DNA of 64,000 bases from Lycium barbarum (GCF_019175385.1 NC_083341.1:66187800-66251799); one strand, 5' to 3'. Shown: positions 22,012 to 35,210, counted from the first letter of the stretch. Made by a program: numbers and translations. The notes: generated from the letters alone by a model not told the origin.

Positions 22012-24644
22012 TGTTATATCCCGTATTTTGCATATTCGGAAAATTTGAAATAATTGGGACTAGTGAGAGATAGGGCAATATTTTGATTTTATTTAATATA
22101 TATATTGTTCATGAAAAATATTGATGCGGAAACATTGAGAAAGGCTAAGGGCAAAATTGGAATTTTGGAAAATAGTTTCATGAATTACAAAAATATTAGC
22201 TATAAATAGTTGGGCTTGGAGAAAAAAAAAAGAAGGGCCCAACAAAAGTGGCCGGCCATAGGGGGGCATGGGCCAAGCCCATGTGGAAATTTAACCCATG
22301 AAATAAATAGACAAAGGGCCATGTTATTTATCATTCAACACTTAGAACATTCAAGAAAAACCAAGTGAGAGCACAAAGAAAGGGGGGTTCGGCCAAAGCA
22401 AGAAAGAAAAAAAAAATTGGAGCCTTAAATCTTTGATCCAAAATTATGTGTTGTGTGTGGGCCGTGTGGGTGTGTTGTGTGTGTGTGGCCGTGTGGTGCT
22501 AATTAGGTGGAGGAAGATGAATTAATTTTATTTTGCATGTTAGTTGTGTTGTTGTGGCCTTTATGATGTAAATGAAAGACTAATAGTTCAAGTTGGAATG
22601 GAAATTGGTTGTAGGTTGTTGTAGGAAATTATGTGATTTTAATATGGATTTTATGTAATTGTGGAAATGGAGTTGCTAAAGTGTGAATTGTTGTTATTGT
22701 TGATGAATTTGGAAGAAGATAATGCGACGTTGTAGTCTTGTTGCATTTGTGGAGATTTCGGGTGGAGTATGGTGTTGGTGGAATTGTTTGAATATTGTAT
22801 AGATTGTTTGAAATGTTCTTGAATTGTGCTTGAATGATCTTGGATTAGTAATAAATATGTGAGCGTTGATATTGGCTTGAATGTACGTAGTTGAATTGAA
22901 TGTGATAAGCTACGTAAAAGAGAAGGTTACTAATGTTAGAATGCAATTTAAATTGATTGTTGATGTTGTTAGTATGGTTGTTGGTATTGTTGGTATGGTT
23001 GTTGATACATTTGGCCGAGTTAGATTCTCGGGGATGTTGAATTTACAGGGGAGATGCTGCCGAAATTTCTGTAGACAAGTACTAGATAAAATTGGATTTC
23101 TAAGTACTTGTAGCTAATGTTTGGTAATCGATAACGTTATTGTAGATATTGGGGAGCCCGAGACTTGAGTCAGGATTTGGTGAGCGAGCGATCGAGGTAT
23201 GTAAAGCCTACCTTTCCTTCTTTTGGCATGACCTTTATGAAATGAACGAATAACGTATATGTATGCTTCTAAGGAAAATCCTATTCTTAGAGCCACTAGG
23301 ATGGCTAACATCTTTGACTTCCATAAGCTATTCCATATGGCTTGATACGTATTTTATGATGTTCGAAGTTTCTAGTTGTTATGTTTCCGAATATTGTTCG
23401 AAAGAAAATCGAGATGATTAAGGTCTTTGATGAATACTTTGATACGTAAATATGGTCTTAAAGTCTCCATTTGATTTGATCCATAATGTTATTCGAAAGT
23501 TTCCTAATATGAATGATATTTGAATTTCCAAATATGGCTTATGAAATGTTTTTAGAAGGTTCTGTACTTCAAAAGCTCGCAACTTTCTTATACTAATTCT
23601 GATTGACCCGAAACTTGTTTCTGAGCCTTCATATGTCGGTAAATATGTTTGTCCACCGTGTTTTGAAATTTATTTATTTGTATGCATATGGTTTCCTGAC
23701 TACTCCGCTCGTGCATACTACTATTACATCGTTCGCCGAATCCCGGGCCGGTTTTGTGATCGTGCGCATTATGTTATATTCGGCAGTATGATGTGTTACG
23801 GTCCCCGAGTTCCTTGCCGTAGGGCCGGGTACCACTTATATACGGCGTTATGATGTGATACGGCATATGATGTGTTTTGATGTTGTGATATGTTATGATG
23901 ATACGATATGTTCGGGGATTGTACGGAGATTTGAAACCTTCTGGAGTATGATGTGTTGTGGCGCCAGTTTCGGAGTGGCGACCACGTTCCTGAGCCCTAT
24001 GCATGATTTTTATTTGCATGATTTATGTTTTCAGAAAAGGTTTTGATATACTAACTCTGTATCCATTTTCCATACTCCTTATTTCGGTTCTGATTTGGAT
24101 TTCTGTATTCCATGCTTTGCATACTCAGTACATATTTCGTACTGACCCCCTTTCTTCGGGGGCTGCGTTTCATCCCCGCAGGTACAGCCGTTCGTTCTGG
24201 TGACCCGCCAGTGTAGGACACTTATTCTGCTACTTGGAGTACTCCTTTGATTCGGAGCTCATATTGTTGGTACATATCTTTTGTTACATATGTTTCTGTT
24301 ATGGTTTGTAGAGGCCTGTAGACATATATGTGGGTCATGGGTCGTGTTTGTTCGATTATGTCCGTGACTTATGCCTTAAGAGGTCCTGTTTGCTATCATG
24401 GCCAAAACGGCCCATATGTTTGTATATGTATGTATATTCGGGCGATGTGTATTCCGCCAGCCTGCCGGCTTTTGTATGATATTTCTGTACAGGTGACCGC
24501 TTAAGATGACGCCTGTTCTCAGTATCTGTGCAAAATAATATATGTTAAATGTGAATAAGTCTTTGATATGTCGATTTGGTAAGCGAATGGGTTTGGGTGT
24601 CCAATTAGGACACTAGTCACGGCCCACGGGGCTGGGTCGTGACA
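22012..24644 (+). repeat. TEK1 3' LTR (2,633 bp)
   Basis: Aligned with the 5' LTR it lacks about 187 bp (positions 14396-14582 of the 5' LTR, TTAT at both edges) and about 50 bp (near 16412-16462, ATGTTTCTGT repeated at the edges). Otherwise only scattered substitutions are seen. Ends CA at 24644. Confidence 0.95.
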
Positions 24645-24649
24645 AATAG
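24645..24649. repeat. TSD AATAG, right of TEK1
   Basis: Pairs with 13959-13963. Confidence 0.95.
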
Positions 24650-24931
24650 GGAGCTATGAAGCAAGATGAGTTAATTAAATGCAAGGAAAAGTCATGAAAG
24701 TAGACGGAGATAAGATCGCAAGAAAAGGATTCAAGGATATAAATGGAGGAGACGAGCATTTAAGGAATTAAGAGATCCGCTTGACTGATAAACCGAAACA
24801 ACAGATAAGTGCATTAGACATATTAAGTGAGATTCGGGCAAAGGTTAAAAAAAATAAAGGGAAAACCCCAAAGGAAATGATCAAACGATACTGCGTTTGG
24901 TCGAAACAAGTTGGTGACAATGAACCCTCAT
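24645..24931 (+). mobile_element. D internal segment right of TEK1, truncated
   Basis: Continues the D internal sequence seen uninterrupted at 32528-32815. It ends at CATGG (24929-24933), where 719 bp present in copy 2 are missing. The 90-aa frame crossing this junction is accidental. Confidence 0.8.
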
Positions 24932-25724
24932 GGATACTGGAGCTCCCTTCAAGGATATATGATATTATACGAAGTAATCCTATGGTCATGATGGTTTACG
25001 TTGATATAATAAGATATGGTAAACTCCGGGACAAGCAAATCGAAAGAAAATAAATTTGTCAAAAAATTGGAAAAAGTTGACAGAATTTTGGGTCAACTTT
25101 GGAGGGGTATATCTCCTAGTATATTAAGATTTTTAAGGAGTTTCAAAAACCTAAAATGAAGTTCGTTAGGTCTAGTATCCAATTCAACAAACCGCTCGCC
25201 GATACGATATCGGAACAGAGAATTATGGATGTTACAAGTTCAGCTGATAGAGCAAAACGCGTGCTACAGTACCGACTTGCTACAGTGACCCGGCCCGGAT
25301 TTGGCATCTTATAAGAGGGGTTTTACCCCTTATTTTTCAGCCCAACACTTCTCCAAATTTCCCAAATTCTCTAGAATAATCCTCCAACTTCCATCTATAG
25401 AATTTTAGCGCAAATTAAGCCAAATCCCCGAATTTTAGTTCGGACAACGCATAGCTACGATTATAATATCGTATTGCGGCGAAACTTGGCTTGGATTCAA
25501 GGTGATAATCGAAGATATTGCAATTCTAGTAGGTGAAAGGTATGAATATTTCCTTAATAGTATTGATTTAAGCTAATCTACGGATGAAAAGTTACTAAAT
25601 GAGCGTATAAGGAATTTATGGGTCGAGAAATTGGATAAAACATCGTGTGGGATGTTTATGGAATATTTTGGTGTTGATAATATTGTTGTTAATGTTGGTA
25701 TTGTTTTTGTTGTTGTTGGGTGCT
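24932..25724 (+). mobile_element. D 3' LTR, copy 1, 5'-truncated
   Basis: Matches 33531-34338. The first ~55 bp of the LTR and the PPT are deleted. The right end GTGCT abuts the chimeric B LTR, exactly as in copy 2 (34334-34338). Confidence 0.85.
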
Positions 25725-28469
25725 TGTCACGGCCCGACCCCATGGGCCATGACTAGTGCCCGAACTGGGCACTCGTATACATACCTGTTAAATATAATCA
25801 CATTGAAACTACGACAATATAGGAATTTGCAAGAGCAAGCTATAGACTCAAAACTCCGTATATCATGATAAACCTGTCTCCTGAAGAGTCACACTAACCC
25901 ATACATGGCACGATATGCAAGCCGACAAGGCTGCCACTATATACCAATATGATACGCAAGCCGACAAGGCTGCCACTACAGACGAACATATCCATTACAA
26001 ATCACATAGACACAGCTGAACAAAACTTATACACAACCCACACATATGTCTACAGACCTCTAAGAGTATCGATAGTGAAATATGACGGGACAGGGCCCCG
26101 CCGTACCCCTGGATAAACATATATATATACATCAAAAGATCTATACCAAAAGTCTAGGCTCCGGAACAATGGAGCTCTCCAAGACAGCTGAGTAGAAGTC
26201 CTAAGGTGGAGGATCACCAAATCGAGTATCCGTACCTGCGGGCATGAAACGCAGCCCCCTGAAGAAAGGGGGTCAGTACGAGATATGTACTGAGTATATA
26301 AAACATGAAATACAATAAAGAGGATCATGACTGAAATAGATATTACAGGAGACACGTATGACAATCATAATACCAATACACTTGCCTTATGAAATGTAAA
26401 TCATGCATATCAATATCATATATCATACCCGGCCCATTATGGGACTCGGTGAATAAAGTCATCATATACCATCTTTGGCGCCATAATCACATCATCACAT
26501 CATCTTATCATCATATATATATATATATATACCGTACCCGGCCCTCTAGTGAGGGACTCGGTGAACAATGCAGTGAAACTGTGCACGAAAACATACCCGG
26601 CCCAGGACTCGGTGAAAGACATATTGAGGCATGCACGAGCAGAATAGTGAGAAACCATATGCAAACTAAGTCATATCTGAGACTCAATAGAATAATGAAA
26701 ATGAACCATCATTTGATAATCAAGACAATAATCATATCAAGTACCCTTCGAATGTCACTATGGATTATATCAAAATAGAACTTCTGGAATCATGGACACA
26801 TATCAAGACATAATGAAATAGCTTCTGGAAATCAAGAACATTAGCCATCCTAGTGGCTCTAAAAATAGGAACTTCTTTGGAATCATATACAAGTCGTCTG
26901 TTTGTTTCATAAAGATCATGCCAAAAAGAAAAAAGGGTTAGCTTTACATACCTTTAACGCTTATTTAAATGTCCAACGTCTACTTCTCGAGCTCCTAGGT
27001 CTAAAATTAAGATAACATAAGCCACAGTTAGATCATCCACATCACATACTAACCAATCCAAGTATGAATGAAACTTAACGAAATTCGGGCAGCATTTCCC
27101 CTGAAAACTTAACAATCCTCGAGATTCCAATTTAGCCAAACATAAATCAAAATACCAATAGCAACAACACCAACAATTTCATATCAAACTAGAATTAAAT
27201 CCATTCTTAAATCACTTCCAAAACAGCCCAATATAAATTCGTATACCAATGCTTGTATACACTTCTTTATTTTCGTATATATATAGTATAACAACAAACA
27301 CAACAACAACAACAACTAAATCCAATCCCACGATATTCCAGCCCACAAAACAATTCATAACAACCACCAAACAGCCCCAAAATATTGTCAAGAAACAGCC
27401 ACGAAAATCATATAAAAACAGCTCGGTATACGCTTTGTATATAATATCTTCATACACTTTATTCTCCCAAATTCAAGAACAACAACATGTCAATAACATC
27501 AACAATTATTATACATCATAACTCAGCCAATTCCATTCATTTAATCCAACTAAAACAACCCCCTATCCATAAATCTCAACAAAACAACAAACGAATTTAT
27601 AACGCTATTTTCTCCGTTCTAATCCGTGAAAACTCTAAATAAACTTGGTAACAATGAAAAAGGGACCTTATTCTTACCTTAAGTATGCAGCAACCACGTC
27701 AACACTCTTCTTAATGGCTGATTTTTAGCTCAAAATGAAGGCAACGCAACGTACAACACTTTTCTCTTCATGAGCTTCGGGATTCGGGGCTCAGATTTTG
27801 ATCAAAACTTTGTTTTTCTCTCTAAGGCTTTCCTCCCTCTCTCTCTAATTTTCTGAGTCTTTTTGGTCTGAAAATGTGGAGGAGAAGGCTGAAACTTCCC
27901 TTAAATAACAAGGGAAATGGGCCTGACCCGGATTGGAATCGGGTTGGGCCCATTTCACTGCCCAGCTTGACCTTGCTGCCTTAAAACGTCCATAACTCTT
28001 TATCCCGATGTCACATACAGGCCCACAACCTATGGTTGGAAAGGTATTTCAATTATCTACAACTTTCCTTTTGGTAGTTTTCCCAATTTCCCAAATAATG
28101 ATGGGGTTATGGCCTCCTGAAGTCAGATCACCCGAAAACGTAACTTAAAAACATCTTTTTGGAGGGCTTACATTTGGATTGGGCTCAAGGGTCCTTCTTG
28201 AGTTGTGTTTAACTTCACATATATTGTCCATATAACTTATCATATGTCCTTTATAAAAGTCCCATCATGCGGGCCCCACCTCAGCTTACGGTTACGAGGG
28301 CTATATATCTTTTAACGTATTATTCCAATCATATTGTACGAATTCCGAATATCATACTCATGCTACTACAGTAGAATTTCATTCTTTATACTTGTTATAT
28401 TTGCTCCTCCTCGAGCTCACATTAAGCTGTCTGTAGCCTTAGTAACACGAAATTTTCTAGGGTGTAACA
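25725..28469 (-). mobile_element. chimeric B LTR at the duplication joint
   Basis: The left flank (GTGCT) and left ~750 bp match B2 (34339 onward); from about 26540 the sequence matches B1, and the right flank is TTATA as for B1. The two flanks therefore disagree, which a simple insertion cannot give. It is the expected product of unequal crossing-over between B1 and B2 in the shared part. CAGTAC module at 26274-26292. Confidence 0.88.
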
Positions 28470-28808
28470 TTATAATTGCTCTGTGGGCATTCGATGTGTT
28501 TTCTTGACTGTGTATAGGAATGAGGTAGTAAGAATTATAGAGGAAACTCTGCCGAAATTTTCACAAATTGAATTGTTTGCATGTTTATAGAGAAAGAGTA
28601 AAGGAAAAATATGACCATCAGCCATTTGGTAAGTCATGATTGAAGAAACAACTATGAGATGCTTTCAAGGAGAAGTTTTAGAATGATTTTAATTCAATTT
28701 AAAGGAGGAACCCTGGAGGCAAAAATGATTAGCAGTTAAAGAAACTGGAATGAGTTGCATCCGAGATTTCAGGGGATTGAGACCTATTGGAAAGATAAGG
28801 AAAGTTGG
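28470..28808 (+). mobile_element. D internal segment, copy 2
   Basis: Duplicate of 9848-10186, beginning TTATA and ending in the GTTGG TSD. Confidence 0.85.
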
Positions 28809-31800
28809 TGTTACACCTTGGAAATTTCATGTCGTCGTGTGGTGAATGAACCACTGCGAGCTTAAGGATAACAGGAAGTTCTTAAGACTATAAGACGAAT
28901 ATTTGGTGGTCTTAGAATGCGTACGTTAAGATCTTGAAGCTATATGAATTGATGGAATAAGGATTGATAAGGATAAGTGTAGTATAAGTGAGGATTAGGA
29001 AAGATTTCGTAAGCTATTGCGTTAAGGATTGTTTGATAAGATTTTGAGGACTTATAGGGATGTTTAGATCATTAATGAAGTATTAAAAAAGTGTTAAGAA
29101 GGTTGTATAAGGATTGGAGATCAAACGAAACGACACGGACAACTTCGGAAAAAGTTGTGAGTTCCACGACCCCTTTCACGGACCGTGAAACCTTCCACGG
29201 CCTGTATACTGGTCCGTGGAATACCAGCAGAGATGATGGTCTTTTGGTGGTGATCCACGACCAGTTCCATGAACCGTACAATGTTCCACGGACCGTGAAA
29301 GTGTCTGTGGAAGTTCCGACGAGTTGAACAAGTTATGATTATATAAATGTGTTCCCACTTCATTAAATTCATTTCCCACATTCCTTCTTCATCTCTCAAT
29401 ACCTCTAGAAGGTTCCACAAACTTCATCTACAAGAATTCAAGGGAAAAACCATGATCAACTACACCAAATCCATGAAAACAAGTGTATGAAACCTAGCAA
29501 AAGTTCATCTACATCAAGAAAACCCAAGGGAAGTGAGTTAGGGTTTTGGAGCAAGAAGAGAAGTTCCACTCAAGGGTTTTTCATCCATCATATAAGGTGA
29601 GGTTTATGACTATTCCATGTTGATTAAGGTATTGGAAGGCTAAGACATTTGAATTGTAGAAAAATATAGGAAATGGGTCATAAATGTAGGAATAGTGACA
29701 TTGTTGGGTAAATGTTTGAATTGAATCATGAATATGGATATGTTAGGATTGTAAGTATATTATGAATGACATTTAGAACATGGAATGAGCATTATACGTG
29801 AAAGAACGTAATAGTGAATTATGACCATGATTATGGGGAAATTGAAGTGAAGTTGTGAAATGTGGATAATGTAAGTAAATGATGATTGTTATTTATGGTA
29901 TTATGAATGACGTTACGGATGTTTGGGAGTTGATATGGAATATGGAGGAAATCATATAAACAAAGGAAATGCTGCCCAAATTTTCATAGAAATAGTAAGC
30001 ACGTTCAAGTAATCGATTGGCTAACGTTCGTACCACTTCTCTTGAAGGTAGAAACACGAATATTGAAGGGGAACGATCAAGCGGTGGAATAGCTAAAGGA
30101 AAAGGCATGTAAGGCTAGTCCTTTCTTTCCAAGGCATGAATCCTATGATATGATATCCCCTCCTTCATCATTATTTTTTCCTACATATCAAAAACTATGA
30201 GTCGACGACTATAAAAAGCTTCATACAAGATAAAGAAAAGAGACACGTTACGAGCATGACGATATTGATGATGAATCTAAGTCGAGGAGTCCTAAAGCTC
30301 ATGAACGACATTCCTACAAAGATGGCATTCCTTATACGATTCCTATGATATTATTCCCCTACCTCTCCATAACTTTCTTATATTTCGGGAACTATGACTC
30401 AACATTGATAGAGATCTTCTTATAAGATGAAGATGAGGAATATGTCATGAATGAGATAATAATGATGATAAGCTGAAGCCTAGAGATTCTAAAGCAAGGA
30501 GCGATGTCTATGAAGCTAATGATCCTTATGTAACTTCTAGGATATTATGTTACCTACATTTCCATGGCTTCCTTATATTCCGGAACTAAGAGCCTATGTT
30601 AATCAATAGCCACATGAGGTAAAGATAAGAGACATGTTATGAGCATGATAATGAAGATGATAAGCTTAAGTCTAAAGATTCTAGAGTTCATGGTATAATG
30701 TTTCTACAAATCTAATGACATTAACTATGTTCTATTGGTGTTTCTTGTTGTATACACTCACCTTATATACTAATTCCTTCAAGGTGAGGCAGAATACCTA
30801 TGAATGCTCCATAATGTAATCGGGGGTTCTCGACCTTACGTCACCCCGACATTGTTATAGATTGTCCATAAGCCTTAATGCATGTCCTATGACCAATGTT
30901 TCGCAAAGTTACGAGTCTATGTTCATAGAGGATTTCATATGAGATAAAGGTAAGAGTTATGCTATACAAACGATAGTGGTAATGTTGAGCTTAAGCCTAG
31001 AGATTATGAAGTCTATCCTACGATATTCATACGAAGTCCATGCTACGAATATGATGTGATTTTCATAGATTGCCCTTAAATATAAATGTATACATTAATG
31101 AAAGGTTATGATACGCTTATAAGATGTATGTGATGACAATGATGATGATGAGATATACCGACCTTTGTTATGATGTATGTGATATGGTCGAGCCACTACG
31201 TGGCCGAATACGGAAGATACGTATGTGATACTGTCGAGCCACTACGTGGCCAAATACAAATATTGTCGAGCCACTACGTGGCCGAATACGGATAATGTTT
31301 TATGTGTATGAGCAGATACAGTACTACGGTGATGAATTATATGACATAATGATGTAAACGCTATGATGATTCATGTACGACGATTGTATATATATGATGT
31401 ATGTATGAAATGTATCCATCCTTAAAGGTCGCACAGGTTTTTCCTTCACCTTATGACTTATGATTTCTTTATCATGTTTATTTCATTCATCCCTTACATA
31501 CTCAGTACAATATTCGTACTGACGTCTGTTTTCTTTGGACGCTGTGTTCATGCCCAGAGGTAGACAGGGAGACGACGCAGACCTTTAGGAGCTATCAGCA
31601 AACCTGCAGGAACACTCCATTATTCCAAAGGTGCTAATTGGGTTTATACTTTTGTGTATATATACGTATATGTATTTTGGCACGACGGGGTATTGTCCCA
31701 TCTAGATGTCTAGTACTCTAAGTTGAGGCTCGTAGATATGTATGTGTGGGTAGTATGGTCTCACGAGGATGCTATTATGTATATATATTATTTTGATATC

Positions 31801-31974
31801 CCAAAAGGCTTGCGTATATAAAAGTATTTATGTTCCCAGATGAAAAATTATTTTCTTATGATTTGAATATAAATTTGATAAAAGAGCGTTAAATGAGTAT
31901 GATGAGTAATAAAACGAGCGGTGCTCGGTGGTTAGCCCCGGGTACTCGTCGCAGCCCCTAGTTGGGTCGTGATA
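28809..31974 (+). mobile_element. solo LTR E, copy 2 (3,166 bp)
   Basis: TGTTACACCTTGG to GTCGTGATA (C to T in the terminal CA), flanked by GTTGG at 28804-28808 and 31975-31979. It was already solo when duplicated, because both copies are. It differs from copy 1 by a lost array unit (31188-31283) and scattered substitutions. Palindrome cluster at about 29175-29320, CAGTAC module at 31503-31521. Confidence 0.92.
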
Positions 31975-33438
31975 GTTGGCATTTGGAACTAGTAAGATGT
32001 ATTACGATTTATAGATTGGATTGGTTAGTAAGAGGTAACAAAGAAATACTAATATGGAGAAGGAAGTTAATGAGTACGGGAAGTTTCACCCTAGAAGTAT
32101 ATATATCTATACGAGATCAAGATGGGTTTGTACTCATAGTGGAATATTTTGCAGACTTCTAGGTAGATATTATTAAGTGACAGATGGGAAAGAGCACCTT
32201 AATAGCAAAGGAAATCAAGGAGGACAGAAGTACGAGAAATTGTGGTTATGAATTGACCATTGACGATAAGAGGAAGTTTAATAAATTAGTAAGGTTGGCC
32301 AAAGGTAGACATTGATGGCATAAGACAGTGGACTTGGAATAGAGATACGATTACAAAGGAAACAGGACGAAAATACAAGGAATAGACATACATATGAGCA
32401 AGCTATGATATCGTAAATGGAAATGAGAGACAGGATGCACTTTATAGGTATTTCATGACAAAGACAAGGATTGACTGGATAAGGTATTGGAGAATTATGA
32501 CACCCGACAATGGGGCAATCGAAAGGTAATAGGGAGCTATGAAGTAAGATGAGCTAAGGAAATGCAAGGCGAAGTCATGAAAGTAGACGGAGATAAGATC
32601 GCAAGAAAAGGATTCAAGGATATAAATGGAGGAGACGAGCATTTAAGGAATTAAGAGATCCGCTTGACTGATAAACCGAAACAACAGATAAGTGCATTAG
32701 ACATATTAAGTGAGAGTCGGGCAAAGGTAAAAAAAATAAAGGGAAAACCCCAAAGGAAATGAGCAAAGGATATTGCGTTTGGTCGAAACAAGTTGGTGAC
32801 AATGAACCCTCATGGAACAAGTAAAATAATGACTTTCCTTAAAAAAGGGGGGGGGGGGGGGAGGGATGGAGGTTACAGATAAGGAAAGAACGAAACGATT
32901 TGAATTCGCTGCAGGACAAAGACCATTAGTTAAGAGTTCACTCCTAATTTGTTAGCCGAACTAAGGAATCAGAAACTTTAAGGGTAAGTTGAAGGAAGAA
33001 ATCCTTAGGGAAGAGATTTGAGATGTTTGATATAAGTACAAGAGCTACCGTTAGCAAGTGCAAGTGCAAGAAATACAACTAAGAGCAAGAGGAGTTAAGC
33101 AAAAATTCCAGTGTTAAACTGATTGATAAATAAAGTATCACAAGGATTAATTTGACTACTATGGAAAGCAAAGGATGTTGTGATATAACTAATTTGAGGA
33201 TATCAAAAAGGAATGAGTGAGAATGAATTAAACTCTAAGAAGATGAAGTTAGGGGGTATTGGTGAGAACAAGAAATTCTGAATGAAAGTATGTATCATAT
33301 AAAAGTGCAAACGGCAAAGGAAGAAAGATAACCTGTGTAATTCGAATAAGTTCTGTTTTAATTGAGCAAGTGAGCAAAGTAATTACCAGTGAATGCAGGT
33401 ATGAACATGGACATTTACCTCAGAGTGAACTCTACTTT

Positions 33439-33458
33439 AACATTCGAGGACGAATGTT
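33439..33458. promoter_or_regulatory. PPT-adjacent palindrome (D)
   Basis: AACATTCGAGGACGAATGTT, perfect 8-bp arms around AGGA. Confidence 0.7.
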
Positions 33459-33462
33459 TTTG

Positions 33463-33475
33463 AAGGGGGAGAGAA
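33463..33475 (+). other. D polypurine tract
   Basis: AAGGGGGAGAGAA abutting the D 3' LTR. Confidence 0.88.
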
Positions 33476-34338
33476 TGTTACACCCCGTAGTTTCGTACAT
33501 GGAAATTTATAAGTGTTGGACGTTCAAAGTATGGATACTAGAGCTCCCTTCAAGGATATATGATATTATACGAAGTAATCCTATGGTCATGGTGGTTTAC
33601 ATTGATACAATAAGCTATGGTAAACTCCGGGACAAGCAAATCGAAAGAAAATAAATTTGTCGAAAAATTGGAAAAAGTTGACAGAATTTTGGACAGAATT
33701 TTAGGTCAACTTTGGAGGGGTATATCTCCTAGTATATTAAGAGTTTTAAGGTGTTTCAAAAACCTAAAATGAAGTTCGTTAGGTCTAGTTTCCAATTCAA
33801 CAAACCGCTCGCCGATACGATATCGGAACAGAGAATTATGGATGTTACAAGTTCAGCTGATAGAGCAAAAACGTGTGCTACAGTACCGACTTGCTACAGT
33901 GACCCGACCCGGATTTGGTATCTTATAAGAGGGGTTTTAGCCCTCATTTTTCAGCCCAATACTTCTCCAAATTTCCCAAATTCTCTAGAATAATCCTCCA
34001 ACTTCCATCTATAGAATTTTAGCGCAAATTAAGCCAAATCCCCAAATTTTAGTTCGGACAACGCATAGCTGCGATTATAATATCGTATTGCGGCGAAACT
34101 TGGCTTGGATTCAAGGTGATAATCGAAGATATTGCAATTCTAGTAGGTGAAAGGTATGAATCTTTCCTTAATAGTATTGATTTAAGCTTATCTACGGATG
34201 AAAAGTTACTAAATGAGCGTATAAGGAATTTATGGGTCGAGAAATTGGATAAAACATCGTGTGGGATGTTTATGGAATATTTTGGTGTTGATAATATTGT
34301 TGTTAATGTTGGTATTGTTTTTGTTGTTGTTGGGTGCT
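33476..34338 (+). mobile_element. D 3' LTR start (copy 2), interrupted by B2
   Basis: TGTTACACCCCGTAGTTTCG onward matches the D 5' LTR 2518-3385 up to the GTT repeat, with the same TATA/palindrome region. B2 begins at 34339; the remainder of this LTR should lie past the window. Confidence 0.88.
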
Positions 34339-35210
34339 TGTCACGACCCGATCCCACGGGCCATGACTATTGCCCGAACTGGGCACTCGTATACATACCT
34401 GTTAAATATAATCACATTGAAACTACGACAATATAGGAATTTGCAAGAGCAAGCTATAGACTCAAAACGTCGTATATCATGATAAACTTGTCTCCTGAAG
34501 AGTCACAGCTAACCCATACATGGCACGATATGCAAGCCGACAAGGCTGCCACTATATACCAATACGATACGCAAGCCGACAAGGCTGCCACTACAGACGA
34601 ACATATCCATAACAAATCACATAGACACAGCTGAACAAAACTTATACACAACCCACACATATGTCTACAGACCTCTAAGAGTATCGATAGTGAAATATGA
34701 CAGGACAGGGCCCCGCCGTACCCCTGGATAAACATATATATATATATATACATCAAAAGATCTATACCAAAAGTCTAGGCTCCGGAACAATGGAGCTCTC
34801 CAAGACAGCTGAGTAGAAGTCCTAAGGTGGAGGATCACCAAATCGAGTATCCGTACCTGCGGGCATGAAACGCAGCCCCCTGAAGAAAGGGGGTCAGTAC
34901 GAGATATGTACTGAGTATATAAAGCATGAAATACAATAAAGAGGATCATGACTGAAATATAGATTACAGGAGACAAGTATGACAATCATAATACCAATAC
35001 ACTTGCCTTATGAAATGTAAATCATGCATATCAATATCATATATCATACCCGGCCCATTATGGGACTCGGTGAATAAAGTCATCATATACCATCTTTGGC
35101 GCCATAATCACATCATCATATCATCATATATATATATATACCGTATCCCGGTCCTCTAGTGAGGGACTCGGTGAACAATGCAGTGAAACTGTCCACGAAA
35201 ACGTACCCCG
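34339..35210 (-). mobile_element. B2 element, 3' LTR, first part
   Basis: TGTCACGACCC..., close to 25725-26600. Interrupted by the C tandem at 35211; it resumes at 60525. CAGTAC module at 34895-34913. Together the two parts form an LTR of about 2.6 kb. Confidence 0.88.
35206..35210. repeat. TSD CCCCG, left of the C tandem
   Basis: Its partner at 60525-60529 is CCCTG, differing by one C to T at a CpG. The empty state is seen in B1 near 7970 and in the chimera near 26600 (TACCCGGCC). Confidence 0.75.

Larger units (their letters stand above)
13964..24644 (+). mobile_element. TEK1: complete Tekay-like Ty3/Gypsy chromovirus, 10.7 kb, inactivated
   Basis: The element is LTR (13964-16819), PBS (16824-16835), single-frame gag-pol (17023-21906), PPT (21997-22011), LTR (22012-24644), with TSD AATAG on both sides. 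The domain order gag-PR-RT-RH-IN-chromodomain-like tail and the long LTRs fit the Tekay/Del clade. The coding frame holds no frameshift but about twelve stops. It inserted into D after the D/E segment was duplicated, because copy 2 has the empty site. Confidence 0.95.
31975..33475 (+). mobile_element. D internal 3' region, copy 2, with empty TEK1 site
   Basis: The longest uninterrupted piece of D internal sequence. It is purine-rich, shows no gag or pol similarity by eye, and includes the TEK1 target AATAG (32528-32532), a G15 tract (about 32847-32862), the palindrome at 33439-33458 and the PPT at 33463-33475. The absence of coding sequence makes D a LARD-like non-autonomous element. Confidence 0.75.

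Noticed and set aside
24781..25053. 90-aa plus-strand frame
   Set aside because: It crosses the 719-bp deletion junction between D internal sequence and D LTR, so it is accidental.
26389..26778. 129-aa frame in the chimeric B LTR
   Set aside because: Includes a TA microsatellite (IYIYIY) and overlaps LTR repeats; LTR shadow.
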